A DNA stretch of 64,000 bases from Symbiodinium natans (taxonomy: Eukaryota; Sar; Dinophyceae; Suessiales; Symbiodiniaceae): assembly GCA_905221605.1 (NCBI GenBank), contig CAJNDS010000680.1, positions 786,204 to 850,203 of the forward strand. The letters are read 5' to 3'. Positions within the stretch are counted from its first letter, which is position 1, and every line of letters starts with the position of its first letter. Of the stretch, positions 36,946-48,339 are shown in pieces. Both the position numbers and the translations under genes were made by a program. The notes beneath the pieces were generated by a model that was not told where the DNA came from, made no database searches, and worked only from the letters and a program-made list of their open reading frames with translations.

Positions 36946-36984
36946 GGACTTCCAAAGCTGTGAATCGCAACTTTGGAAGTCCAA
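36943..36984. repeat. Second, nested fold-back in U5
   Basis: TTGGACTTCCAAAG and its reverse complement CTTTGGAAGTCCAA flank a short loop. It involves the VSALDFQ block and lies directly beside the exon b fold-back, so two inversion junctions occur within 180 bp. Confidence 0.85.
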
Positions 36985-37882
36985 CGCGGAAACGTCAGTG
37001 AAGCGGCCAATCGGCAGCAGGACCGCTCCCTTGCGGGTTTGTCTCAGGGTTTGGGGGGGCTTTTGATCTTAGATTGGAATCTTGGCATCCAGTTGGAGAA
37101 TCTGCCAGAATACTGATCATGACCTGTCCACAATCGCAACGAAGACTAGGGACTAGTGCATGCAGACAGGGCACGCTGGCGCAACTCAAGCTGATGCCAC
37201 TGCTTAAGGAAGATGAGCAGGAGAAGCACGTGATAGGTTTAGTGATCGTTGTCATCGTCCCGAATACTTGCGGCACTTTGATACTTCTCGGGATGCGGAT
37301 GATGATAGCAATCAAAACATGTTCAAGTGATGTGATTTGTTTGTGTAAGGAGCTTCCAGAATCCCCGTCGTCGAGGAGTATGCTGCTTGGCAGGAGGACG
37401 AGGCCGAGGCATCCCGAAGCTGTCGTGATCAGTGCTCCGCCATGACTCCTCCGAAATTCTTGGAACAGCAATTCCCGAAATGAGCTGGAGAAGTTTGATT
37501 GAAAGATTACATGAACACTTTCTTTCTGGATTAGGAGAGATTCGAGTGCTGCAAGGAACGTTCTTGAAGCACTCTAGTCAGATGCTGTTGCGCCTTTGGT
37601 GTTGTTCGTCCTGCAGCCAAGGGCTTGCCCGATTTCACGTGTTCTTGCGCGATTCATCAAGAGAAGACGAATTCTCAAGCATCCTTGCAAGATGACAACG
37701 GGCGTACTGTAATTTTCGTATAGCGTATGTAGAGAGGGGTTTTAAATTTAAACAGGCATTTTCGAGTGGCACATTCCGCAATGATTACTTCGGGATTCGG
37801 TTGCTACATGCTTCTCACCCAAGGAATCCCAAAAGGAGATCATAGGGGTTGGTTCTCATACCAGGGCTGCTAGGGCTTGCAG

Positions 37883-39015
37883 ATGGCCGCAATGGCTTCT
37901 GCCATGGACGTGATCTTTCACGTCGACTGCTCCAGCACAGAACCAGGCCTGGGGCATGGAGAGTATTTTCATGGCGCAGCTGCCATATTGGCAGACAAGT
38001 ATGAGTAACTATGAGTAGCAAAGATCAGTTGGCAGATGCAGTTTTTTACCTTTCGAGTTTCCAGATGGCTTGGCTGAGTGCAGGATGCACAGGTAGAGAT
38101 GCCAGCAAGTGCCGGGCCTGGAAGGCGAGCAAGTCTTCATTGTGGCGTCCTGCAAAGAACTGGGCGCCTGGGACCCCGCAGAGGCCCTTGGTAGTTGGTT
38201 CCTCCTCTTCTTGCAAACCTTTTACCATTTCTTCAGGAAGCCGTCTTCAAAACCAACCAAGACTAGGGTCCACTATGTTCTCCCAATCCTGTTCGATCTC
38301 CATTTCAAGAAGCCGAGCCTAAACCATGACTTGGATTTCACGAGCACCCCAAAAAAAAACCAAGCACGAAGCTTTTCTAACCCTAAAGTGTCTGCCAGGC
38401 GCTCCCTTGTTTCACCTCCAGCGCGACGTTTCCGCGCTGGACGTCTACTGCCGTGAAACTGCCAATCGGCAGCAGGACCGCTGGGTTTTTTAGGGTTTTG
38501 GGGGGACTTTTGATTTTTGGATTGGAATCTTGGGGCATCCAATTGGAGAATCTCATGTGCAGACAGGGACATGGCAATGGCTGGAATACTGATCATGACC
38601 CGTCCACAATCGCAATGGAGACTAGGGACGAATGTATGCAGACAGGGCACGCTGGCGCAACTCAAGCTGATGCCACAGCTTAAGGCTTAAGGAAGATGTA
38701 CAGGAGAAACACGTGATAAGTTCAATGATAGCCGTCCCCGTACCGAATACTTGTAGTACTTTGATACTTCTCGGGATGCGGATGATGATAGCTATCAGCA
38801 CATGTTCAAGGAGTGTGACTTGGGTGTGGAAGGAGCTTCCAGAATCCCCGTCGTCGCGAGGTAGATGGGCAATAGCCTTCCCACCTTCACGCGAGGACTG
38901 AGTTCAAGGTTTTGATCCGGGGCCACCGTGGCAACCGATGGGAGCATGGCCAGAATCGACAACTACAGGCCTGTTTGCGTGCGTTCATGCGCTTTCCAAC
39001 ACAGATCACAAAAAC
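37883..39015 (+). pseudogene. U5 CBM20 domain with linker exon; exon c has a stop
   Basis: Exon a (37,883-37,946) begins after TTGCAG with MAAMASAMDVIFHVDCSSTE and ends CCAG before GCCTGGG. Exon b (38,125 to about 38,180-38,190) begins after GAAG and reads GEQVFIVASCKELGAWDPAE. Joining CCAG to GC through a GC-AG intron keeps the frame. A linker exon reads YFDTSRDADDDSYQHMFKEC (38,757-38,816) and ends before GTGGAAGG. Exon c (from 38,862) starts VDGQ and then has an in-frame TAG before PSHLHARTEFKVLIRG and RWEHGQNRQLQACL. This copy shows the fullest exon set but is interrupted. The earlier U5 linker copy (about 37,258-37,320) reads RPEYLRHFDTSRDADDDSNQ. Confidence 0.6.
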
Positions 39016-39047
39016 GCCCCCTCAGATCTCGGGCCTCAGCCGACGCA

Positions 39048-39063
39048 GTCGCCACATGAACAG
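39048..39063 (+). repeat. Left direct repeat of the U5 insertion
   Basis: GTCGCCACATGAACAG, repeated with one mismatch at 39,606-39,621 (GTCACCACATGAACAG). After the right copy the unit sequence resumes (GGTCACCAAAAGCAGAAAG), matching U4 near 30,562-30,590. Confidence 0.8.
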
Positions 39064-39605
39064 CACGGGGGGGTCCAACCACAACTAATCCCAAAAAACT
39101 ATGGTTGAAAAGCATTCCTCGTGAATACCATAAAACATTTTCTGGGTCTCGTTACTGTCTGTCTGCTCGTTGCTGTCTGCTCTCTGGCTCTGGGGCCTGC
39201 GAAGAGCCCTCAGAGCGGAAGAACTTGTTCACAAGGGGGGGGGGGGGTGGGGGCGTGACAAGTTCTTCCGCTCTCCAGGACCCTCAGGACGGAAGAACTT
39301 GCTCACCGGGGGGAGGGGCGGGGGGCGTTGCAAAGAGCTATTCACGGAGGGGGGGGGGGGTCGTGGACAAGTTCTTCCGCTCTCCAGGCTCTGGGGCCTG
39401 CAAAGAACCCTCAGAGAGGAAGAACTTGTTACGGGGGGAGGGGGGGTAACTTCAAGTGTTTGTATTTTTAGCGAGCGAGCGAAAAGGCCGAGCAAGAAGG
39501 AATGCGCTTTTCCTTATAACTGAGGTGCTGCGCCCTGCTGTCGTGGTAGGTTTTTTTTGGTGTTGTGGTAAGAGAAGCATGTTGCAATCATGGTTGCATC
39601 ACTTC
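39064..39605. mobile_element. 542-bp insertion with terminal inverted repeats
   Basis: Absent from other units. The left end (ACCACAACTAATCCC AAAAAACTATGG) and right end (GGTAGGTTTTTTTTGG TGTTGTGGT) are imperfect inverted repeats. The interior has alternating direct and inverted copies of a GGAAGAACTTGTTCAC / GACAAGTTCTTCCGCTC segment separated by G-runs (39,233-39,247; 39,309-39,328; 39,350-39,360; 39,433-39,447), so it can fold into several hairpins. No coding capacity. Read as a non-autonomous element or multi-hairpin MITE. Confidence 0.65.
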
Positions 39606-39929
39606 GTCACCACATGAACAGGGTCACCAAAAGCAGAAAGATGGCTGCTGTCCTGCAACCCGTGCAAAAGTGATTTTTTCAAGAACCACCAGGACGGACA
39701 CCCCCAAAACACGCAAATCATGCGGGTATTCATTCCCTCGCCTCAATCCCTGCTAAGGAGGGCTTAACAATATCACATATAACCCTATAAACCGTAAACT
39801 AATTCAGAATCCCAATCGACAAGAAGACAAAAGACTTCGTAGTTTTTGCCACCGAAGGTTTGCAAAATCTGGGAACACCTGTTGGTACTTGTCGTCATCA
39901 CAACATAAGTCCGAAAGCAAGTGTGCGCG

Positions 39930-41150
39930 TGCACACGAGGTGGAGCTTCCGGTGGGTGTAGAGGCGCACCCATGTCGGCAAACGGTAGCTTCGCTGAGCT
40001 GGCTGCTTGCGATTAATGTCGTGACCCTTGCTCTTACCGCTGCGACTCGTGTCCGTAGTGCATCTGCCACCTTTGTTGAATTTGGATGGTGGTTGTTGTT
40101 TAAGTGTTGACGATCCGATCACTTGTTCTCCGCTTCTGAGAACGAACAGCGAACATTCCAGACCACATTCCTGGAGGCGACGAAGATGGTCAGCCTCACT
40201 TACGGGCAGCAGGGCGTCAAGGCATCCAGGGTAGGAAAACACAGGAAAGCCCGCAGGATTGTCAGTGTTGTTATGTAGATACGGTGTCGATCTTTGAATA
40301 ATTTACGGGAGGGCAACCCATTTCAGGGAGCTGCAGTGGCTGAAGGGAACATGGGAGTATCCAACTAACCTCAAAAAGTGCGTAGGAGCGCGCACCTCTT
40401 GCCCGGGACGTGCGAGTGGTTATGCAAGGGCTCAGCCCAAGCCTCCCCAAACCACTCTAGGCTTTAGGGCAAGGGCGGCAAGGGGGCACCCAAACAGAAG
40501 CAGTAGGTTTTGCCAGCCTGGGTCCACGCAGGATGCCGAAGATGCTGCTGAATCCGCCAGGGCCTCGGGTTCCGTGGCCTTGGGTTCCGTTGCCTCGGGT
40601 TCCGTAAGACAAGTTGCGCGTGCAGGCCGCACATGACATGCAGCAAAGCTGCCGCCAAAGTAAAACCCTGTTCTTGTTTCGTGGCAGAGCCTAACTTGTC
40701 TTGTACACAGGAACCACCCACGCTGCCCATGCTGCTCGGCCAACCCATCAAGGCTGCGCAAGACGGCTCATCCAGCACAGCCTTTGGGTGATGATGTAAG
40801 CTGGAGGACCTGATCCCCACAGAGCTCCCGCCACTAGTACACACAACCCTATAGTTCCTAAATCTCCAGGTCAGGGCTGAGCCCAAAGCCCTAAGCCCCC
40901 AAATCCCTGATGCCGAAGCAGCCGATTGCTCCAGGCCGCGGTGCCGTGCGATCTCGGCTCAAAGGCGGGGCGGGTGGGAGTGGGGAGTGGGGGCGGCTAG
41001 GGGGGGGGTGGGGTTGGCGTTTCAAATTTGAAGGTCCAGTGGACACAGCCAGCTAGAAATGGAGCAATCCTCCCCGTAAGCACCCGCCAGACCCCAAAAA
41101 GGCGGCCTTGCCCAGCGAGGGCAATCTGGAGGCCGCGGAGGGCTCCTATT
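39930..41150 (+). pseudogene. U5 3' exon blocks of the arrayed gene
   Basis: Nearly identical to U4: HEVELPVGVEAHPCRQTVAS plus LSWLLAINVVTLALTAAT (39,938-40,051), KMVSLTYGQQGVKASRVGK at 40,184-40,240, EPPTLPMLLGQPIKAAQDG after a GTACACAG acceptor (40,711-40,767), and a short KAALPSEGNLEAAE-like block near 41,100-41,140. The LPMLLG exon is truncated on its 3' side compared with U4. The closeness of U4 and U5 in this part (few differences over about 350 bp) points to recent duplication or gene conversion. Confidence 0.45.
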
Positions 41151-41153
41151 CTA

Positions 41154-41214
41154 GGGGGGGGGGGGGGGGGGGGTGGGGGGGGGGGGGGGGGGGGGGTGGG
41201 GGGGGGGGGGTGGG
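41154..41214. repeat. G-run block in the U5 spacer
   Basis: About 60 bp of G interrupted by three T, followed at 41,267-41,281 by a C-run. The two can pair, so the stretch may form a hairpin. It was probably an expansion of a G-rich site present in all spacers. Confidence 0.9.
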
Positions 41215-41828
41215 CGGTTTTCAGGGTGTAGGGTGTAGAGTCGACGTCTTTCAGCCCTGATACCAACCCCCCCCCCCCCCTTCCCCCACCGAAACATCAG
41301 AAAACGCGCGCGCGCGCGTGGGGACCTTATGGTATAACGAAAGAACATAGAAATGAGATACTAACGCGAAAAGTCAACAAGTCAGATTAGCAAAGCTTGG
41401 TGGCAGTGATTTCGTTGCAAACCCCGAGCCGCGAGGGCAGTTGTGTTTGAGGAGGAGGAAGTGCAGTACGTAAAGCATGCCGCGTATACCAAAAATGACG
41501 CATGTTGTGACACGAGGAACGTGTCTCAATGCGCTGAACCGGTGTTTTTGACCGAGGGTGAGCTTCGAATATCCGGAAAAGAAAAGAACGTGGATTCAAC
41601 CCCCGTTTTTGTGAGAATACTATCGACTCTTACTCTTCGACCCCCGAGACCAAGATTCTCGAGGCTGCCGGGGCCTGTGGCAGCGCCGCGAAGGCGCACC
41701 CTCTGCTTTCCATGGGTTTGGGAACGGCGTAGGCAAGCCTTGCATGAAGGCGCTGAGCTAGTAAGTACTAGCATGGTTACACAATACTGGTACCATTGCT
41801 GTGGTATGATGCTGCTAGCAGCTGCTAA

Positions 41829-42232
<404 letters not shown>

Positions 42233-43569
42233 ATAGCAGGCAGTAAACTTGGACACGGTATCTGTAGCTCCAAGTCGAGCGTAGAGACGGGAAGCCGCAA
42301 TGAATTTGAGGTTGAGGTTTGGATGGCGATAATTTGCCACAGCAGTGCATCGCCATCTTTAGTCCAGGAAGAGTATGTCTAGGGTCTTTGTGGGTGTTCT
42401 TGAGCGGTGTGGTAGTTTGTTGGAGGGTACATGAATGAAACCCTTAGTTCGAGCGCGCCCTGCACAGAGGGTCGCTCGACGCAAAGCCAGGGTCGCTTGG
42501 TTCGATGGCCATCCCATGGCCATCGCAACCTTGTTATGTTTGAGATTCGTTCCCGCAGTTTTCTAGGGAACAAGGGGATGGTTTAAGTCCAGGCTGTGCT
42601 GGCAGCACGGAGTGGCCCTTTGCGAATCGATTGCGGTGTCATGTTTGCTACATCTACATAGTGATGACAGGAAAGCATGACGAGACCCCCGCAGAATTGC
42701 TGTTTGTTGTAGGTGGTGAGGCTTGCGTGGCCCGTTTTCCCTTTTCTGAGGTCATGTCGTTGTAAGTTGTGTATTTGGGCTATGTGTGGATAGCTAACCG
42801 GCTGAAATCGACTGTCGGGACAAGGAGGCAACTGCTTAGCAAAAGCAGGGGTTTTGAATTCGATCCTGAACTGGGCCAAGCTATTAAGCTCTTGTGTAGC
42901 TCAAGGCCTGCAAGCAACAGCCCTGGAACTGGTGATGTCTGGTGATGGTAGGTGAGAACTGATTAGTTTAACGGCTTGTCGCAGGAGGCGCCAGCACCGC
43001 AGGAGGGTCTTGGGCTCAGGTGCACTGCACAAGTATGCGCCCCAACTTTTGAGGGCCCAGGGGACTAGATGGTCTCAAGAATCGTCGGTTGGGCTTTGAA
43101 ATTTGGGGTTGACCCAAAAACCTGTGAAAAGACTGTTCTCCGGCGCAACGCGTGCTAGTACGGTGTTGACACGCAGAGCCCCGAAAGCCACTGATGATTG
43201 AGGTCGCTTCCAGCTCCTTCCCAAGATGGGATCGGCCTCGGTCCTGGTTGCTACGCTGCTACACTGGCAAATCAGATTGAGCTGCAAGCAACATAATCAA
43301 CATAGCAAAGTGCCAGAATGTGATGGCACATGGCGCCTTTCCGTGACTCAGAAACTAGCTGCGATCTATCGTGGCGCCAGTGAGTTCACTGCCGCCCTCC
43401 CCCTCGCCCCCGCCCGTGCTTAAGCTCGTGCATGCCGCAACGCGCGGCTCGGGAAACTGCAGGAGGGGTGCGGCGGATGACAAACTGACAATGCAATGCT
43501 GGGAAAACTGAAATGCGCGATTTCCAGTTTCCCGCGTTCTCCATGTTCCTGCGTCCGTGTTCTTCCCAT

Positions 43570-45035
43570 TTCCCCCGAGTCCGCGGTTCCTGGCTCCCAA
43601 AACTCCTCAGCTCCAGTTTGTCGAAGGGCTTCGGGTCCTGGTCATTGATTTCCCGAATCGCAACAAATTTCCCTGGTTCCCGACTCTCTCCTTGTTTGTC
43701 GATTCCGCGGCGGATGTACGTAAGGTGATCATGGCCTGCGGCCCGAACGGTGAGGAGCCGGCGATCAAGGTGCATGTTGGTGCCACATGTTTGTCACAAG
43801 AAGTTACGTCTAAGCTTTTTGTCGCAGGCCGCCGGGCGCCTGTGCGCGGTGGAGCCAGCGTGGCCTGCTTAGCGGCTTGCAAGTAGCATACGCTAGCCGC
43901 TCTTTCAGTGCAAGAGTTGGAACAGCACAGGATGGACTTCTCGTCCATCAAGCTGTTGGGCGCCCCAACAGCCATTCGCCAGGCCCGGTGGTCAGGGACA
44001 TGGCTCTGCGGTCGTTCGCGTTGTGGCATTTTGTGGCGTTTATTTCCTGAACGCAAGTGCAGAGGCAAAGCGCTGCCTCCAGCAGTTCGTCTCGAAGACG
44101 TTCATTTGTGGCTCAGCGGAAGATGGCAGCAGGGGACCGAGGGTAGCTCGTTTGTTTCATGCGCGGCTTGCTCGGCCAGGCACCTTTCAGATGACGACGC
44201 CAGAGGCAACAGCAGCGGCCGGTCCGCGCCCTGGGGAAGTTTTGGCGTTCCTGTCGGCTATTGGCTTCGCTCGCTCTTAGGCCGGATGCTGGGCAAAGTG
44301 CCGTGGGTGTGGGATGTAAAGCTGCACGGACACAACCTGCTGGAGCCTCAAGAGGGCCGGTGGGTGGTCGTCTTGGTGTAGCCCGGGTACATTTGATTGG
44401 TCCCAGGCTACGATTCAAAGCCCACGAGGCTAGCCTGGAGCAGGCCTGCAAGACGACTTGCTTGGGAAGCTCATTGCTTGCGTGCAGAAGCAATGGCAGC
44501 AGCTGCGACACCAAGCCGAACTCACCAGCGACCGCGGACGCCAGGTTTGCGCTTCTATGTCCGCATTCTCGAGTTACGGCGCAACTTGGCCTTCCAAATG
44601 CCGATGAACTACGATTACTTCGTGAGAAGAGTCAGCCCAACACATGGCGAGAGAAAGTCACCGCTGCCGCTACCCTGGGAAACATGTGTCCGGTGCGGCT
44701 GCTGAGGAACTCCGTCGCCGCAATGCGCCAGGAAGTGATCGGCAATGGCGCGGTTCAAAGTAGACGATGATTGCCCTCAAGGGGTTGGCACCGCGGAGCT
44801 GGAAAATGCATTTGCCAAGCTACAATTTGCACGCAGAGTCAAAGTTGTTTTTCGGTCTGTGGTTCTGCTTTTTCCTTTCTGACACTGCACTCGATTCGTA
44901 TCAACAACTTGCGCTGTCACATTGGGCAGGCTGTCTCATCTGAGTCTCGTCTTGTTGCAGGTAGCAGCAAGCGGTCGCACGAAGACCTCGAGGACATCAA
45001 GCCGCCCGCCAAGCAGCAGCGCCACCCGCGCTCGC
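43570..45035 (+). pseudogene. U6 5' exon blocks of the arrayed gene
   Basis: APKTPQLQFVEGLRVLVIDF (43,593-43,652), ADVRKVIMACGPNGEEPAIK (43,712-43,771), QELEQHRMDFSSIKLLGAPT (43,911-43,970), EAKRCLQQFVSKTFICGSAE (44,062-44,121), TTPEATAAAGPRPGE (about 44,196-44,240), LGKVPWVWDVKLHGHNL (44,289-44,339), IFELRRNLAFQMPMNYDYFV (44,564-44,623), and SKRSHEDLEDIKPPAKQQR (44,967-45,023). The FYSYNEMSQ block is partly deleted (only SQPNTWREK remains near 44,630). The SKRSHEDLEDI block matches U2 closely. Confidence 0.55.
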
Positions 45036-45049
45036 GACGACTCTCAGCG

Positions 45050-46110
45050 CACTGGCAGGGGTGGAAGTGTGGATATGGTTGTTTGCATTAATGAAGGCTC
45101 CAGATGGTGTTCTTTCAGCAGAGAGCTCAGAGTCTAGAGTAGCAACGCAAGCTGTCCCACTTTGGCACTTCCGCTCTGCTACCAAACCATCTTCTAAGCC
45201 TCAGTGCGTCCAACACCGGGCATTGTACAAAGATCTGGGCATCCTGCCTGCGCTGCGAGTTCGCTTTTTGTCTGAGTTTCAGCTCCAAAATCGCACGTGT
45301 CCATTGTACGAACCTTATACGAACCTTGCTCCTTCTTGGCCCAGACTGGCCAAAGCAGAGAGCCTCGCCGCTACCACTGGTCTTGTAGGATCTTCATGAG
45401 GTGCTCAGCTGGAGCAATGCCGGGCATTCCCTCACCCGTGAAAAAGGCTGCCAGTGAGTGCCATGTAAGTGGATGTCGCACATGTTAGGGCGCAAGCATG
45501 TTTAAAGACACGCAAGGACTCATCGCCAGCTTTGCTCAAGGGTTTCGAAAGGTGCCAATGACCATGCCGCCCGAATCAGAAGGCAATTCAACAAAGAAGT
45601 TAGCTAGAGTTCACCGTGGCATAGTGTTGTCTTGCGCACACGCGACCGCGCATGCCATCCATCGAGGACAGCTCTCGGAAAGCCCGCTTGGAACCTTGAT
45701 TCAGCTCCTGCTAAGTTGCGATGCCGCGGGAATCCTTGAAAGCTAGCTGATTCGTCAGACGGTCGGTCACAGGACTTTGTGTCCCAGCTCAGGGATGATC
45801 ATCCCGAAGACGCAGAGGCCTGATAGATCCTGATGGTCTCGGCTTAGTGGAGAAGGGTGGGGCACTTACGTGTGCACAAGCGGGGTGCACGTGGCGTCCA
45901 GGATTTGGGCGAGGCACTGCAGGTGGGCAACCTGGCGCCGGGGCTTTCTGGCATCTCAAACAGGAGCCCTGACTTCATGCCACCGCAAGGTGCTGAGGCA
46001 GCAGAAGATCAACAGTTTGGAGCGGCTGGCAAAGTTGACAGATGGCCAGACCGGCCCTAAGACTGGAAAAACACCAACCAAGTCAACGAAGCATCGCATT
46101 CCAGGAGGCC
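45050..46110 (+). pseudogene. Segment k, U6 copy
   Basis: MFKDTQGLIASFAQGFRKVP (45,498-45,557) corresponds to MLKETQGLIASLLKR of U2 and U5, frame-shifted after ASF. GEALQVGNLAPGLSGISN (45,908-45,961) and MPPQGAEAAEDQQFGAAGK (45,977-46,033) are well kept. It ends at the array breakpoint. Confidence 0.4.
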
Positions 46111-47780
46111 AACATGCCTCCCCTCACGATTCTGTACTCTGATTGCATGCGCCTTACTTGAACCAAGGTGGCAACGCCTCAACATTCCACTGGGCATCGA
46201 GTCCCTGCTGAAGGAAGAGGCCGAGGCATCAACAATCAGCGAATCTGCTTTCATGCGAGCTCATCACATTCGGTCGTTGGTCTCTGTACAGTACAGTGTG
46301 TCGTTGTCAATCCTGGTCCTTCGTATGAAGTTTGAGATGAAGCCTGGATCAGGGCACCATAGTTCAGACCCTCCATCTCGGCCAATCGCACTACGGCTCC
46401 GTCAGAGCCCGCTCCGTCCCGGTTTTGTAGAGATCGTAGAGAAAGGCAGGAAGGCTCACAGACATAGGGTCCTCCCGCCCCCATCTCCACCGTCTCCGGT
46501 CTGCGTTCACACCAACCAGCAACTCACGAACATCAGCCGATGATGCCGTTGTTCTTCGCCGAATACCGTTTGAAAGCCTGTTCCCACAGGCAGCAAATTA
46601 AGGAAGTGACGTTTCGATGTAAACTAGCACAGTTTAGGCCCAGGTCTTGGCTTCCCCTCCGCCTCCTTTGCCCCCTCCCTCCACTGCCCCCGACTCACGT
46701 TGGGGACGGAGACAGCGAGAGAGAGAGAGAGAGAGCGAAAGAGAGGAAGGAAGGAAGGAAGGAAGGAAGGAAGGAAGGAAGGAAGGAAGGAAGGAAGGAA
46801 GGAAGGAAGGAAGGAAGGAAGGAAGAACGAGAGTTTCGGGCGAAGCGGTTGCAGAGTGTCACTTTTCGTCCAAAAACGAAGGGCGCACCACTGCTCGAGG
46901 ACATGCCTCCAGGCCCCCATGAAAGAAAGAGAGAAAGCGAGAAAGAATGCAGAGAAAAAGAAAAAAGAAAAGAAGAGAGAGAGAGAGAGAGACAGAGCGA
47001 GCGGTCCGAACCGAGCAGCGGGCCGTCGTGGCCGGGGTCCCTCTCAGAAGGCCTCTCCGCTAGGTAGAAGAAGGAGGAGAGCGGTCCATGACGGAAAGCC
47101 AGGTTCTACAATATACATACTATATATACCTATGTACAGATATGTATATATGAATGTATGTACACATATATGTATCTATATATATGTATATATATATTCG
47201 TTTTTAACATGTTGATGCAACATTTGCTCAGGCGGCCCTTGCGTCTTCCACAGGCCGACTGGAAGTTTGATCTGTTGCTCTCTCTCTCTCTCTCTGGCGG
47301 TTCTTGGCTGCGACAGGGCTCTTTGACGTCGGGGATTTTAGGAGTTTTAGGGTTTAGGGTTCAGGGTTTATTTAGCGTTTTACGGCTTTAGGGTTTAGGG
47401 TTTAGGTTAGGAGAGGCCCAGGAGACAGCGGTCAAAACTGGTTGGTTCGAAGTGTCCCGGCGTGCACTTGGCCAGACTTGCCAGCAGTCCTTGCTCCGAG
47501 GTGAAGAGTCTGCACCGCTGGTACTGCGCCAAGGGGATTCGTGTCCCAACATCCCGAAAGGTGGTCTTACGCTCTGTTTGCGCAGTGGCCTGGGCCATCG
47601 TTCAGAACCCATAATGACTTGAGTTCCTTTCCCCCTATTCTCCCTCCCCCCACTTCCTCATTCTCCAGGAGTTTACCCGACATCGCGCGCTTTGCGTTCG
47701 AAAGCGTCTGAAAGCATCCGAAACGAAAGCATTCGCGTGCATTCGTGAGGGGCTCGTCTCAAGCTGTAGCTGCGGCTTCG
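46111..47780. other. Non-arrayed spacer with simple repeats
   Basis: No gene recognised. Contents: (GA)n near 46,717-46,735, (GGAA)n at 46,744-46,824, a second GA-rich stretch at 46,922-46,995, a TA-rich stretch (47,100-47,205), (CT)n at 47,277-47,296, and degenerate TTTAGGG copies at 47,345-47,405. Open frames here are read-through of simple repeats. Confidence 0.8.
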
Positions 47781-47783
47781 TAT

Positions 47784-48333
47784 GCCTCAAAAGTGCTGAC
47801 AGTCGCAAGGATGGGGAAGGTTGTCAGGTGCGTCTCAGATGCGCCATCCTCGTAACTGTCGTAACTGTAGTCACTTTGTGACTATGGTTGCCTCAAAAGT
47901 GCAAAACACCCACGAAAATGAGGCACATGGGTTGCGCCATCCTCGTAACTGTCGTTAGTTTTGGAGCCTCGTTTCTAGTTTGCGGTTGACCAGTGCTGAC
48001 AGTGGTGAGGATGGGGCAAGTGGGGTGCGCAGTCCTCGTAGGTGTCGTGACTTTTGAAGCCTCCACCCAATGAAAGCTATTTCGCTGGATCAGTGGAGCC
48101 ATCATGAGCGGTGCGGGTGCATGAAGGAAGAAACCTGATAGGAGCCAAGAACCCGGATGCAGGCACGTGCCACGCACGACGAACATAGCCGACGCGATGC
48201 TTCGCGCCTCATCCTCATCACTTTCTCGCTTTTCAAATGCTAACAACGTACAAGCCTCCCAAAGTGACGACAGTTACAAGGATGGCGCGCCCCGCATGCA
48301 TCGTCCTCGTGGCTGTCTGCACTTTTGAGACGC
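47784..48333. repeat. Four related fold-back elements
   Basis: Each copy pairs a left arm like GCCTCAAAAGTGCTGACAGT..AAGGATGG with a right arm like GCGCCATCCTCGTAACTGTC..ACTTTTGAGGC. Copies lie at 47,784-47,882, 47,890-47,970 (left arm partly lost), 47,991-48,063 and 48,253-48,333. The arms are imperfect reverse complements. They do not match the array units or the other fold-backs. Small MITE-like elements or structured repeats; no coding capacity. Confidence 0.75.
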
Positions 48334-48339
48334 AAACAA

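Larger units (their letters stand above)
42378..46110 (+). repeat. Array unit U6 (broken copy, end of array)
   Basis: Sixth unit. It holds the leader, 5' blocks and segment k, and stops within the sequence that in U2 (10,540-10,575) and U5 (36,690-36,720) leads into the CBM20 region: homology ends at about 46,110 (CATTCCAGGAGGCCAACAT). No CBM20 or 3' blocks follow. Its position makes it the distal breakpoint of the array. Confidence 0.8.

Noticed and set aside
46540-47215. Charged Arg-Glu-Lys-Gly frames
   Set aside because: Translations of GA and GGAA microsatellites.
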